Assembly: GCA_013339765.2 (NCBI GenBank) | Contig: CM023448.1 | Location: 110,497,118-110,561,117 of the forward strand | DNA: 64,000 nt | Direction of reading: 5' to 3' | From: Haemaphysalis longicornis | Taxonomy: Eukaryota > Arthropoda > Arachnida > Ixodida > Ixodidae | Part shown: positions 42,061-53,640 of the stretch, one piece after another | Numbering within the stretch: position 1 is the stretch's first letter | How the letters are laid out: the number at the start of each line of letters is the position of its first letter | The notes under the pieces: model-generated | The model's database searches: none | What the model was told of the DNA's origin: nothing | The model's input: the letters and a program-made list of their open reading frames with translations, nothing else | Made by a program: the position numbers and the translations under genes

Positions 42061-43780
42061 ACAACCCAACCAAACACCGTTCATGCATCATGTATTGATT
42101 TAACCTTACCAAGAATATCTCTTTGAAGTAATAAATGGTGTGGTTAAGTGCATTTCACTTCTCTCTGGTTTTACTATTTGTAGAGCGATGTGAGTGAATT
42201 CAAGGGACGTCGTATGGGTAATCGTTATGGGTGCCGTTTACAGCTTTGCTTTCCAACCACATTCACGGGGTGGATTGGCGCGATTTTTTTTTGTGATGTC
42301 TGAAACCGGCAATAAAAAAAAAGCGTAGAGGAAGACTGATTTCTGCCGCGGGGTTGTGGCGCATTTTGTTTTCCGGCATCGGCCTCACTGCAGGCGTCTT
42401 TCGGGGCATAAGAGGCGTGCGGTGGCCCGGGTGGCCAATCGCTACCTAGAGGTCTCCCCATAGCGTTCTTATATCCTAGGGGCGAAGTCGGAGCCTTCTA
42501 CTCAGTGAGTCGTTCAAATCCCGTTTTAAAGCGGGTATTTTTCAAACGGTGGATAAAAGGCACAATAAAACGGCTTGAGAATATTTTTTTTTTCCATTTC
42601 CGCATTGCCATGCAAATTTCAGTGCTGTCGCAACGACGTCAGAAAAGATGAGTCCGAAGCACAATATTCTGAGTGACAAATCAATCTGAGGCGCACCCTC
42701 CGGCAGTTACTAGAGCGCAGAATTTTCGCGATCGCTCCCCAGACAATCACATTTCCGCCATATCGCAGTGATATCGCAGTGATGCCGAAGGAGCTGGGTC
42801 AATCCTATACGGGCTCGGCTCGATGTGCGCTCGGTCAGTGAAAGGCGCGCCACTTCCAAACCCTGAAGTCAGTTAATTCCAGCGCAGGTGTGTTGCCATG
42901 AACTGTCCCCGAAGAAAAGATAGGCATCCTTGAAGCAGGTTTGACAGAAAAACCGCCGTAAAGATGGCGAATATAAACGGCAAGCGAGGTAGGGACCTTT
43001 CAAGGTAGTGACGAATTGCGTGCAAATCGAAAATTAAAAGCAGGGACGCGAAGTTGAGACGGAAGCAAGCGGCAGGTCTGCAAAGCCGTGACTACAGTAT
43101 CAAAATGTCATGTTTTGAAAGTTTGGCCTCCCTGGCTTGTTGTTCTTCAGCTCGAACCGTCGTTTTATCCGCCAACGGCCCATGCAGATTGCGCGACATA
43201 CCGTAATTTCACATTTCCGGTGATTGCAAATGGACGTCCTCTAGTAAGCATTGCCGACTCTTAGCGTCGCAGCTAGAGTTGAAAATCGCAGTGTCGGAAC
43301 ATAATCGCGTGGATGTTTTTTTCAGCCTCTTTTTCATTTTTTCTTTCCTCCCAAAGAGCGCCCCCCGAGCGGCGACGCACCATGCGCAACATGGGCGGCA
43401 TCTTACAAGGTTGGCCTCTGCCTACGACCTAGCTCTGCAATCGTACGCAGTGCAAGCACCATGCAGTTTCACGTTTATTTGTTCGTGTAGCCAACAGTAG
43501 CCAAAAATGAACACCATATATTATCCCTTCGGCCCGATAGAGGCACAGCTGTCTTTACGTGGTCGTGAAGGTTGTCCGAATAGCGAATGCGAAGGGCAGT
43601 TTTGCACCGTGCGAGCTTTTATGCAGACCGCTGCTGGCGGGCCCGATCTATGCACTCAACGCGCATGCGTTCCATACATAAGACTCGCGTTCAATGCGTA
43701 TGTATCGAACGCGTATGTGTATGCAGCCGAACGCGTATTGCACAAGGTCGATGAGCTTCCCGGCGATTCGCTGGTAAAAA
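42061..43780. other. Unassigned DNA
   Basis: Small inverted words occur (for example CATACATAAGACTCGCG and repeated ACGCGTATG near 43660-43735). A weak B-box-like GTTCAAATCC lies at 42513. No gene is supported. Confidence 0.5.
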
Positions 43781-43809
43781 AATGCTGCAGGCTAGCGATA
43801 AACAGTGCT

Positions 43810-44310
43810 TGATGCTTAATTTATCATGTAACGAGATCACCAAAGCGTATCGCCTGGCTCGCAGGACTCTCCCTCCACCCAGCGACAAGCTGGACAGAGC
43901 CCAGGCCGTCATCTTCAGACAACTGCAGACCGGAACCCTCCTAACGCCGCTACTTCTACACAGAATGTACCCCGATGCCTACCCGGACAGCAAGTGCAGG
44001 GTCTGCCGAAGGGAGACGGCTACTCTAACGCACATGCTGTGTAATTGCTACGAACACCCCGAAGAAGCAAAGTCAGGAACCCTTCCGGCGCGACTAGCAG
44101 CCGCGCTGACATCCCACGACCAAGGAGAACAACTCTGGGCCGTCCAGCAAGCCCAAGAGGCGACAACGAGGCAGGCTTCCGACACCCTCATGTGGGGAGA
44201 AGAAACTTAGCCAAGATTTCCCCCCTACGGTGACCTAGGCCCGGTCGACTAGCGTGCGTGCACGCGAGTTTTGCAGGCACATAATAAAGTTTATTCCACA
44301 CCGTGTAATT
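43810..44310 (+). pseudogene. I-clade LINE 3' end (ORF2 C-terminus and tail)
   Basis: From 43842 to 44210 one open frame reads AYRLARRTLPPPSDKLDRAQ, then FRQLQTGTLLTPLLLHRMYP, then a finger-like CRVCRRETATLTHMLCNCY, and ends with QASDTLMWGEET and a TAG at 44208-44210. This is the C-terminal domain of I-clade ORF2. The tail GCGAGTTTTGCAGGCAC and ATAATAAAGTTTATTCCA (to about 44302) matches the tail type at 58965-59010. The reverse transcriptase is missing by 5' truncation. Confidence 0.85.
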
Positions 44311-45286
44311 TTCACAGTGATTGCGCGTGACACGTGAAACGTTCTCCGCGTGCGCGCTGCTGCATGTTGCTTCTTGCCGTTTCGCATGCGGCTTCGCGTG
44401 GCTTGTTGTTTCTAGTGCGGTTATTGAGCAGCATACAACGTACGAACGCTTCACGGCTAAATCAAAATTTCTCAGCTATTTGCGTAAAGAATATTTTGTT
44501 TTTTCACCAATTAAATAATCTATATATTCGGTTCAGTATCATCTCTATATTCGGTTCCACTACAGAACGTTTCGTGTTAAAGGCGGCAAACAAACGAAAT
44601 AGAAGTACGGTTAATAATAAAACCGCTTTTTCAACCATCTAGGTATTAAGAAAAACAGGTGGAGGAGTGGCGACTTGTCGGCCACTTTCTCGCTGGGACC
44701 TTACGGCGTCAGGATCAATTGCTTGAGGTAAGTGAGCGGCTACCAAAGGCACGGCCATAAGACATTGCGGTGCGATTGGAGTGGTGATTCTAGTTCAACT
44801 TCTTGCGGTGAACCCACTAATAACTCTGTTTTCAGTATTTTCCCTGTGTTCTAGAAGGGACCAGGAAGAGCCAAGACGCCCACAGCGTATCAGAACTGGA
44901 AAGAAGCGTGCTTCCTCTTTCTTTTATTGCGTGCTACTGCGCCACGCACACTTCATCTACCTCCATTTCGAAGACATCTTCCCCGTGGCTCTTGGCGAGC
45001 TCGAGAGGGTGGAACGTTTGAACAGGACGCGTGTCAGGAACTGTCCATTCGGGGTTCGGACTTTGCAGCAGAAACTATGCCGTCACGACCGGGATGCGCT
45101 TCCGCTATGATACCTGTCATCCAAATTCCACGTGGACCCTTTTCTTCGATGCGCCCGACGCCACTAACTTTGATAGATACTGTCTGCTTTGTTTTGACGC
45201 GATAAAACGATGACAGTTGAAGAACGTAGTCCTTTGTCCACCATCCCAGAAACGATTTAGTAGTTGTTGTCAGTAATACCATTTTT
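44311..45286. other. Unassigned DNA
   Basis: No structure was recognised. Open frames are short and lack motifs. Confidence 0.5.
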
Positions 45287-45490
45287 TCATGATTTCTGCA
45301 GGTTTCTGCTCTGCGGTTGTGCGCGTACAGTTGATGTTAAACGCATGCTGATGATAATGTGAGCAGATGTCGTGACTTCTGGCTCGTTGATGGAGCTTTT
45401 TACGAAAGTGAGGAGACGAGAGTTAATCACGGCTTCAATTTCGCACATGAGTGTGCCCAGCTGCTCTTCGGTTATGGATGTCTTGCCCAA
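45287..45490 (-). pseudogene. pol: BEL/Pao retrotransposon integrase fragment
   Basis: The minus-strand frame reads GKTSITEEQLGTLMCEIEAV and INSRLLTFVKSS, followed by EVTTSAHIIISMRLTS. It corresponds to the block after the catalytic core of BEL/Pao integrases, where a CEIEAVINSRPLT stretch and an LTPAHFL stretch are characteristic; here Pro is changed to Leu and LTPAHF to TTSAHI. Only about 68 codons remain. It abuts a LINE fragment of the opposite strand at about 45490. Confidence 0.75.
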
Positions 45491-46157
45491 CGTGACTTGT
45501 ACTGGAGCTCATTTCACAGAACCGACCAGTCTTTCCCGCGGTTTCAATGGATACCATCCCATGTTGGCGTCAAGGGCAATGAGACCGCTGATCAGACGGC
45601 ACGGAATGCGCTGCCATTTCCACCGACTGTTAAAGTTTCCGCTGATCCCTGGAATGACTTCAGGCGAACAGTCGTGGAACATTTACAGTCCTTGGGAGAT
45701 CCCTATCATCAGCCTTGAGTCACAAAGGACTTACGAGATCGGAGGCAACTTTACTGTACCGCATCCGACGGGCTCAGCGAAGACCACAGTGCTATGGCTA
45801 TTCAAGGTGGGCCTCCTGCGATCGCCTCTGTGTTTGTATTGCCCAGAGCATGATGTCGAACGGACTGCAATTCTCTCAGTGCTTCGAAAGTTGACAGCCC
45901 CACACAGCACTCTGCACCACATCCTCTTCCCAATGGGACAATGGATGACGCGCAGAGACGTGTCACGCCTTCTACAAAGCTTCCGTCAGGAGGCGGAACT
46001 GGCAGACTCGTGGTTAAAGGGCCCTAACATTGCTAGGATGAGCTCGGGCGGAGCAATTGCCGAGATATCCAGCCAGGCAAGCACCGCCTCATCCCACACA
46101 ACCACCACCACCACCACCCAAAACACCCTGTTTTGTCGTCACTCTGACATCTTGTAG
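45491..46157 (+). pseudogene. LINE fragment: RNase H end and C-terminal region
   Basis: FQWIPSHVGVKGNETADQTA (about 45541-45600) is the C-terminal RNase H block of LINE ORF2 proteins. The frame continues through WNDFRRTVVEHLQSLGDP and then shifts near 45700 to YEIGGNFTVPHPTGSAKTTV, LRSPLCLYCPEHDVERTAIL and LTAPHSTLHHILFPMGQ, the degenerate C-terminal finger region. The end at about 46157 contains an (ACC)n run (46100-46122). The clade is probably I or jockey; I cannot decide. Confidence 0.7.
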
Positions 46158-46329
46158 AGCGACAGTTAAAAAAGTTTTTCAATACAGCTATTCTTTTCTC
46201 TGTTAAACGACGTATGTCAAGTGGGAATGGAGTTGATTGAGTTAAGAAATGCCAGTTCTTTCCATTCAAACAAGGTTTTGTTTCACGAAGCCTTTTACAA
46301 CTCCGAGGGGGCACTTTTCATGGGTTGTG

Positions 46330-46742
46330 CAATGCGCGAGCATTTACGTTCAGTTGAACACCTGAGACGTTTTGCTTCCGCCTCGCACTTTCGATGGGCT
46401 TCGCTCTCTTGCCTCTTGAGACACTCTTTCGCAATCCGCTTCCGCCTGAACCTTTCCGAATGGCTTCGATCTGTATCTTACGCGTTGCGCCGATGCTCGT
46501 TCCTGTCGGCGTGTAATGGGCGACTTGATCGACGAAGCTTAATTTCTCTTCCCGTCTGTTCGCTCCTTTGGATGCGTTCTTCCGTTCCGTTAGTTCACCT
46601 GCACTCGCGAGGGGGGGCGCCTTTTTCTACTGCTGAGTTTAAACTCCCTATGGAACGCTTCCCAGGCACGGGGCTTAGAAATTGTTTCACGGCTTTCGAC
46701 GCCGACGCCTACCCCGACTTTATCGCCCAATGGGCCATTTAA
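46330..46742 (-). pseudogene. Arg/Glu-rich repeat protein remnant, possibly from a mobile element
   Basis: Read on the minus strand, RRKRIAKECLKRQESEAHRK and CEAEAKRLR, preceded by NGTEERIQRSEQTGREIK, form heptad-like Arg/Glu blocks interrupted by stops. Such blocks precede helicase-type or BTB-type proteins in arthropod repeats, but no further domain is visible. This is weak evidence. Confidence 0.25.
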
Positions 46743-47689
46743 TCCTTCGTCCCTAAAAGAAGCCTCCCTCGCACTATAGAGACTGTACAACTGTATGCAT
46801 CTCCACCACGCAGGCGAAGCGAACATGGTCGAAGCTGACGCATGGAGTGGTTCAGTTACGGCCGATGCCACTGGTGTGGCTGCGCTTCGACAAAATTATA
46901 TGGCTAGCGTTCCATAACCCTCGTTGTTTCGAGTCATCTGGTCAAATTTGATGCTTTCCGGGATTGTGTAACTTCTTTACGTAGATCTGAGCTACAAAAG
47001 ACGGAAACTTAAACGACTTTCCTTTTCCCTGGCTCCCTTTCATATACCGCGTTCTTCGAAGGTCAACTACTGTTACCCGATGCGCATCGGGCGTAATACT
47101 GCCACTCATAAAGTTAGATTCCTAAGTGCTTCCTCGGTTGTAACACTGGAACGCGAAAAATCTAACGACGGGCAAACCCTCGCTTTTTTCTCGCTCACAT
47201 CAGGAACGCAACGTTGGTTGTAGTGTTGAAAAGTGTACTGCGCAACCCTACGGAGATGTAAGGACACAGCAGTCAGCTTCCAGCAAAAAAATTTTAGCCG
47301 AGGTGGTTTATTTTGCAGCAGTAAAAATTGAATTTTTCTTATTTTGTGTGTGTCGCTTTTTTGTTTACTTTGTAGCGTTTCTAACAGTCGATATTCTCTC
47401 GAAGAGTTAAGTTTACCGGTGTGTCTTTTAAACGAGAGACTGGGCAAATTTTTTCACTGAAATCGTAAATCGTATTAAACAGCAGTGACAAAGTTAGTGT
47501 TACCTGTCTTGCAGTACACGCGAATATTCCACTCTTGTACTTGTCCGTATTTCGAGTTTATCAAGACGGCCGACTGAAGGAATCATCTGTTCTCGTGTTC
47601 TCTCACTTCTGTGGGTGTTGTTGTCTTTTACACGCGCTGCGACGTGAATCGACGTTGCGTGAACGCCACCAGGGATAGCGTGCGTAAAA
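46743..47689. other. Unassigned DNA
   Basis: Nothing recognised. Confidence 0.5.
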
Positions 47690-47875
47690 GAGAGAAAGAG
47701 AGAGGGAGAGGACATTTTATTGGGCCTCGATAGTGATAGTTAGGAAGTCCATGTGTTGCCCGAGTTGTCCTAACCCGGGTTACCAGAAAGGGCTGGTCCC
47801 CCTGTCTACAGTTGGTCAACAATATACGGCACAGCTCGGGGGTGGGGGAAGGGAGAATGGTAAGGCTGGGTTGGG
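47690..47875 (-). mobile_element. Possible reversed LINE 3' end
   Basis: AGAGAGAAAGAGAGAGGGAG and then GGACATTTTATTGGGCC, read in reverse, give a CCAATAAAATG-type polyadenylation signal followed by CT repeats. The adjoining TCTACAGTTGGTCAACAA (47805) has a near match in GTTTACAGCTGGTCAACAGA at 12833, beside another LINE-type end. No coding part is left. Confidence 0.4.
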
Positions 47876-47929
47876 TGAACATTCGTAATTAAAGATGTTT
47901 TTTATCCATCCCTCCCTCCCTACCTCCCT

Positions 47930-47955
47930 CTCCCTCTTCTTTTCTCTCTCTCCCT

Positions 47956-48003
<48 letters not shown>

Positions 48004-48008
48004 CTCTC
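47930..48008. repeat. (TC)n microsatellite
   Basis: About 75 bp of CT repeats with some CCCTCT variants at the left end. Confidence 0.95.
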
Positions 48009-48985
48009 CGGAATCATGTGTTGTGGTTGTACTTGCACGTCGACAAAATTTGCAATGAGCTCTGTACTGCGTTGGCAAAAATGCATGCATTTGGGCTAGT
48101 TGCACGAACGTGACCGTTTGTAATTATCGGTGTGTGATCGGATTTTTGCCGTGGGCAGAGTGAGGACATGGGAATGTCTGTACAGTAGTCCTTCATAATT
48201 GGGTAGCGCCCTGGTGTGGGAGAAGCAGGGATGGGCTCAGGAGATGGGCGGGTCAGTTTCGAGCCTGTTAATAGGCGACGTTGTTGCCCATTAAGGAGTA
48301 ATGTGCAGGTGTTCGCAGGAAGACGACGCACTGAGTACGTTGAAGTAGTTTATTTATTTATTTAAACATACTGCCAATCCCTCGCGGGATTCTCGCAGGA
48401 AGGGCATATACATAATACATGTCAGTGTTTTCGAGCAATGTAGGGCGCACACAATCGGTGGATTATAGTAAACTTGATAGGCTCTACTCGACACGTACTG
48501 TTAAACGTTGTACATCCATACAACAAAACAAGCGAACCCATACAAGCGAACTTGGAGTGTTTATAGCGGTAGAAATGATGGTATCATGTTGCTACAATGC
48601 AAATCAAGGACCGAAGCTCCTCGTAAGACTTCGATCTCGATCCCCCCCTCCCCCCCCCCCCCCCCCCCTTTGCAACTACAACTCCATTTTATGCTTTCAT
48701 CGACAGAGTGAGGCGCGAAATCGCAGTTTTAGGGAAGCAGCGTACAAGATTTTAGACAAGAAAGTAAAGCGAGGTTTTACTATTGAGCGTTAGCTTCCCA
48801 GTCTGTTGCTTTACATTTCACTGAATCGCTCTTTCCTGCTGCAACGGAAATCCAGGACACATCCAGGTCATCTAATTGTAAATACGGGTAAAGGGGTACT
48901 AGAAGCCCCTGTCTTAACGTGAAAGTGTTTTATACCGGGGTACAACAAGACCTCACGGACGTCGTATCCGTCACGGAAATTACAC
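48009..48985. other. Unassigned DNA with (TTTA)n and poly(C) tracts
   Basis: 48346-48363 is TTTATTTATTTATTTA. A C-rich run lies at 48640-48668. CCTCGCGGGATTCTCGCAGG at 48380 looks like part of a dispersed repeat, but no second copy was found here. Confidence 0.5.
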
Positions 48986-49100
48986 CACCAGAAAAAGTTC
49001 CACTGATACAGCGGCGCCAGGTATCGAGCCCATGATCACTCTGGCCGCAACGGGAGGTGTGAGACGCTCTGTTAACTGGACTATGACTCACGCCTGCGTA
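48986..49100 (-). repeat. Degenerate reversed tRNA-like block
   Basis: On the minus strand GAGTCATAGTCCAGTTAACA gives a weak A box and ATGGGCTCGATACCTGGCGC a weak B box. It is preceded on the plus strand by CACCACCAGAAAAAGTTCCA, which resembles the flank of the tRNA-like head at 40080-40130. It is probably an old SINE. Confidence 0.4.
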
Positions 49101-49985
49101 GCTTTACGAAGGCGCCTTATGTCCTTGCCTATAAGATTCTCTATTCAGATGGTGCTGTCGTCTAGGAGAGGTGAACCGAAGTAGTGCGCTGTGACGCTAC
49201 TAAACGCCGATAGTTGGTGCTACTGCTGCGGGCTGCGAACTCTGCCTCTCGCGTTCCACAAGCTGAGCTCGTCGCAACTCAACCGTCTGCCGTACACGGC
49301 ACGCAGCACGACCGAAGTGGTCGCACCTTTGCGGAAGCGGCCCGCCAGCAGGACTTCGGTCTCCAAGCACACCCACAAGACAGCTGCCGGCCCGCAATTA
49401 AATCATGCTCCTTTCGCTGCTGCGGACCGTGACTTCACCAAATGATTCGCTGACAACCAGTTCGGCTTCGTCCGCACGGTTTGCTAGCGCCCGTGGTTTC
49501 AGTCGTGTTTACGCAATGCTCCTGCGCGTGTAATCCAGTGTCTAATGTTGCTGCGCGTAACGGTTCCATACTGATGAATTATAAATAGCGATGTGCAAGT
49601 TCACATCGACGCGCAATAAACATTCCTGTGAAGACACATTTCACTTTCGTGTTGTACCGATTCCTATGAAAGAGGGATCAACCACATTTTTTCTTCGGAT
49701 GTTGTTGAAAAGTCCTTGTCATCAAGTGTATTAGTTTAGGCTCTCACTTCAAATTCCACTTCATACGACCATTGATCGGTGAACCTGCGAGTTCAGAGTG
49801 CCGTCATCGTCCCAGCAGTTTTGCCGACGCTGTAAACGTATTTAGCTCCGCAACGCTTTTTTTTTTTCCTAGTGCCAAGTTGATCACCGGAAGAGTCCGG
49901 ACGCGTGGGGGGTGGGATGGAGACAATGTCGCAAAACAATCGGGAGTACCGAGCTCAATGTGCTTCCGTCAACACAAGATCCTGA
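49101..49985. other. Unassigned DNA
   Basis: The open frames on both strands at 49190-49445 share a GC-rich segment, but no motif was recognised. ATGAAGTGGAATTTGAAGTG-type sequence near 49750-49770 (read in reverse) also occurs at 59750-59770. Confidence 0.5.
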
Positions 49986-50146
49986 TTGATTGTGGGGGTT
50001 TAACGCGCCGACGCTACACCGGTGATGAGGCGCACCATAGCGGAGAGCTCCAGATTATTTTTTACCACCTGGGGATCTTTAACGTGCGCCGAAATCTCTA
50101 ACACATGGCGTTTTCGACTTTCGGCTACATCACAACAGCGGCCGCT
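49986..50146 (-). mobile_element. Ruka-like SINE, copy 5, 5'-truncated
   Basis: GATTGATTGTGGGGGTTTAA, then GGTGATGAGGCGCACC, then TTACCACCTGGGGATCTTTA and GTGCGCCGAAATCTC are the reversed body. It stops at AGCGGCCGCTG without the tRNA-like head, as expected of a SINE insertion truncated at its 5' end. Confidence 0.9.
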
Positions 50147-52974
50147 GAACACGTGATTCTATAGGTATACCGGTAAAAAGCGAAAAGGTTCATGGGTACA
50201 TTGTCTGCTCCCGCAGAGTCCGGCCACTTCCCGTTCGAGAGCTCTCCGGGCCTCCCCTACACCAGCGGCTTTCACGTGCGCGCGTGTGCGTGTTGTTTAA
50301 TCTGTTTCGACAGAAAGAAATACGCTCTTGCATCACGAATTCAATGTATAATAACGATGAATCCAACTAGGGGCTTCTCTGAAAAGTAAGCACTCCGTGA
50401 AAAATAAACAACACGCACACACGCGCCTGAAAGCCGCCGAGTACGGGAAGCCAGGCGAGATGTCGAAACGGAAGTGGCCATCGGTAGCAGACGACGTACC
50501 CATGAGCCTTTACGCTTTTTACTGGTCACCTATTCGCCGCGAGATCGTCATGTAGGTGGCGACAGCGTCGCGCTGCTAGTGTGGATGCTCCGCTGAGCGG
50601 CCCGGGAGAATGCACACCATGGGCGCGCTTCGTGCCTTTCTCGCGCCGTATGTGCTCACGAAAGGCGCATACAAGAGTGATATGCTGTAGTTTCCTCAAC
50701 GTTCAATGTATAGCATGGAAGCGGCAATAAGTTTTCATTATTACGCCAAAAAAAGCGGCGACCCATCGGTAATCTGAGAACGGCCGCTATAATGACAAGG
50801 AACTTGTACGCCATGGCTCGTAGCAAGCTAGATCTTCCCAGATTATGGCTTTGACCTGCAATAAAATCATAAATAGAAACAAATCAGGAAGCCTCGATCT
50901 CTGGAATTCAGTTTACAACAGGAGTTTGAATCGCTTTCACTGGTAGCATGACGCATTCTTGCATTTGTAGGATGCCCTGAAATGGTAACGCCCCGACATT
51001 TTTTCTAAGAGCTTACAACGTTTTTTGTGTGTTCGAAAGATAACATAAAGTTACAGAATTTTAACCAGCGCAGATATATAAATGCAACCGTTCTGACGGG
51101 TCTTTTGCACGCAGCTTTACTTAAATGACATTTTAGCGACTCCGAAAGCAGGTTTGATGAATAGCGGCCTCGGATGCCGTTTTTAAGGCTTTCGTTGCAA
51201 ATAAACTTCTGAATTAAATTGCTAACGCGCGCAGTACAATCAACATCTCATGTTTGGCTAGACTTGCAAAATGACAAGCAGGGTTACAAGGTGTAAACCA
51301 AGCTTCTGGGACCTTACAGTGAGCACAGATTTTCTGTTACGGCTGCACTGCTGACCATTTGCGTTCCTTTTAAAATCGAACAGGGGCCTAGAACAACGAG
51401 ATGTGGTTGCATTCTTGCGTAATGTCGCTTAAGAACCATAAAGATGGCCAATGAAGTTGCCCTGTTGCAGATGTAGTAAAACGTTCCCTTTTTATTTCCC
51501 ATTACAAAACAGCGCAACAGGTCCCGGTAACTATTTTGTGTTGTAAACTGAACCTCGATCGATCGATTTTGTCTTGGCATTTAATTCTTGAGGATTGGCT
51601 AAAAAAGGCACGGATAAAAGTTTTCTGTGCATTTAGTTTTCTTGGCGGGGGGGGGGGGGGAGGGGGGAGGTGTTCTGCTAACGTTCCAAGCGCAGCGAGA
51701 AGAGAACGCATGTAACGCGAAAAGTCAAACGTTGGTTATCAGTATTACTTGCAATTGAAAGTATACGCTAGGCGTCGTGTCCGTAGCGGTGAAAAGGCAG
51801 TACTTCAACGAGTAGACGCCTGTATTTTCAAAGCTGATTAACCCCTTTTCGTCCAACATTCTCCAGGAATTTGGCTCGCCTTTTTTAAAATTGTATTGAA
51901 AGCGAGCATTGTGGGAAAAATAAAAAAAATCCAGCGAGTCACGGCGCACACACCCTGCTACACATCTGGGCAACAACGTGCATTATATTACAGGATTTTT
52001 CCTCCTTCTTTAAACTTTCTTTAACTTAGGTCAACCTTAAGAGGTTAAGACGTGACCATAGTAGGCATTTGGTTATGCTGAGTGAAACACATTTTGGAGA
52101 AGGTGATTCATGTCGGGATTTGAAAATGGGATATATGAAAATGACGCACGAAATTCCACGGAATAGGCCAAACTCACAGCTGCATAATTTTACCGCGAAA
52201 TCCTCCTGAAATACTCTTGCGCATCCACAGAAACGTATTTTACATAATGCGTAAAATTAGCAACACCGTATAAGCAACGACTGTCCAAAAATGGTATTTA
52301 TTTTCGAAAAGGTACGGGAAGAATTCGATCACGCAGGCGCTTGCGGGTGTAAAATACGTCCCCAGTAATGTATGGGCGATAGCGCACGGGTCGTGTGTAG
52401 TGTAATTGTTTTTTTTGTTTCTTCTTTCTAAAGTACACAGTGCAATTTTGCAAGCATATGCAAATGCACGGGTATGCACCGGCACGGCCACTCCATCTCC
52501 AAAAGGGGGAGATCGAGCGGCCGTGGCGCAGGTCTTATCGCTCCTTATCCGTTTCGTGAATTAAACCTTTATCCTTTAAATAACCACCACGCCACCTTCA
52601 AAATGCATCCTTTGACGTTCCCGAAAAGGCAGACGACTGCACTCATCAATAAGAAAAGTGCGATGTGCCGAAGCAATGTTTATAACACGCTTCACACTCA
52701 AGCGGTGACCACGGCGAAGATGTTTCGTGAAATCCAACCAGCGCATTAACCCGCAACGGCCGCTGATTATTGCGTTTCTAGTAGAAATGCGCAAGCAGAG
52801 GTAACTGTATCATTGCTTACTGCCAAACAAGTACACATATTGGTTGTTTTGTCGTGTGCAGCACGCGTTTCGCGCCGCGCGCAACGTGAACGAGCAGACG
52901 ACGCGAGAGCGCCATCCACACTAGGAGCGGTTCGTTCCACCGCCGCCAGGGGCCGACTGTGTTCGATCTCCACA
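50147..52974. other. Unassigned DNA
   Basis: An inverted pair of about 100 bp surrounds 50240-50500: GCGTGTGCGTGTTGTTTA (50282) mirrors TAAACAACACGCACACACGC (50406), and CCATC/GATGG blocks sit further out. A G run lies at 51645-51668. No gene is supported. Confidence 0.5.
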
Positions 52975-53640
52975 GCTTTGTCCTACCCGGAGGTGCTTCG
53001 GGAAGTCGGTTGTGCAGCGCCCCCTGGGCAGCGCAGGAGCCCTATATTGGGCATACCTGGAATTGCTTGAAAGAAGGAAGTGGGGGGGTTGGCCGGTTGC
53101 GGACAAGAACGATTTGCCCAGGGCCGGAAGGTGTAGAGTCGCCGGAAAGTGGCGACGCAGTGCTCGGGGATTCGGCATGCAGATAATCGAACACGCCGAT
53201 CATCCACCAACCTCCCCCGAATGGAGCGTTGGGCCCCACACGCCTGCTCCCGGCTAATTGAGCTGAGCTCCCGGAGGTACTTTCTCTTGAAGGGCTACTG
53301 GAGCGACGCTTTTCCCGGTGTCTTGTGGCCTAGGCACGCGCAGGGTCAAAGCGTGTTGCCTCTTGAACCTCAATGGGGGGGTAACTGGGGCAATTTGGCC
53401 GACCCTTTGAGTCGTAGTAACCGAGGAAAAATCCTAGGTCATCTACACTAACGTGAAACCTAGGGAGGGGCGTAGCATGCACTGTATAAGTGTATTTTTG
53501 GCGCCTTGGCGTTTTTGCCCACGGAGATAAAGCCGTTCAAGGTAGAGGCTATACACTTTGCTGTAAAAGTCTGGTGCCTTTGAAGCACGATGCGTCTTAG
53601 CGCGAGGCGTATGGAAAACGAGTGTCACGGTGTGTTATTT
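52975..53640 (+). repeat. Unclassified dispersed repeat, plus copy (partner at 58745)
   Basis: Landmarks in order: GGGCATACCTGGAATTG, GGACAAGAACGATTTGCCC, GATCATCCACC, GAATGGAGCGTTGGGCCCCA, CCCGGAGGTACTTTCTCTTG, CGACGCTTTTCCCGGTGTCT, CCGACC, TAACGTGAAACC, GGGGCGTAGCATGC and CTTTGCTGTAAAAG. All recur in the same order on the minus strand of 58745-59640. No complete frame spans it in both copies, so I call it a repeat and not a gene. Confidence 0.75.

Noticed and set aside
46221..46742. 173-codon plus-strand frame
   Set aside because: The opposite strand has the more protein-like Arg/Glu blocks; the plus frame is most likely their shadow.
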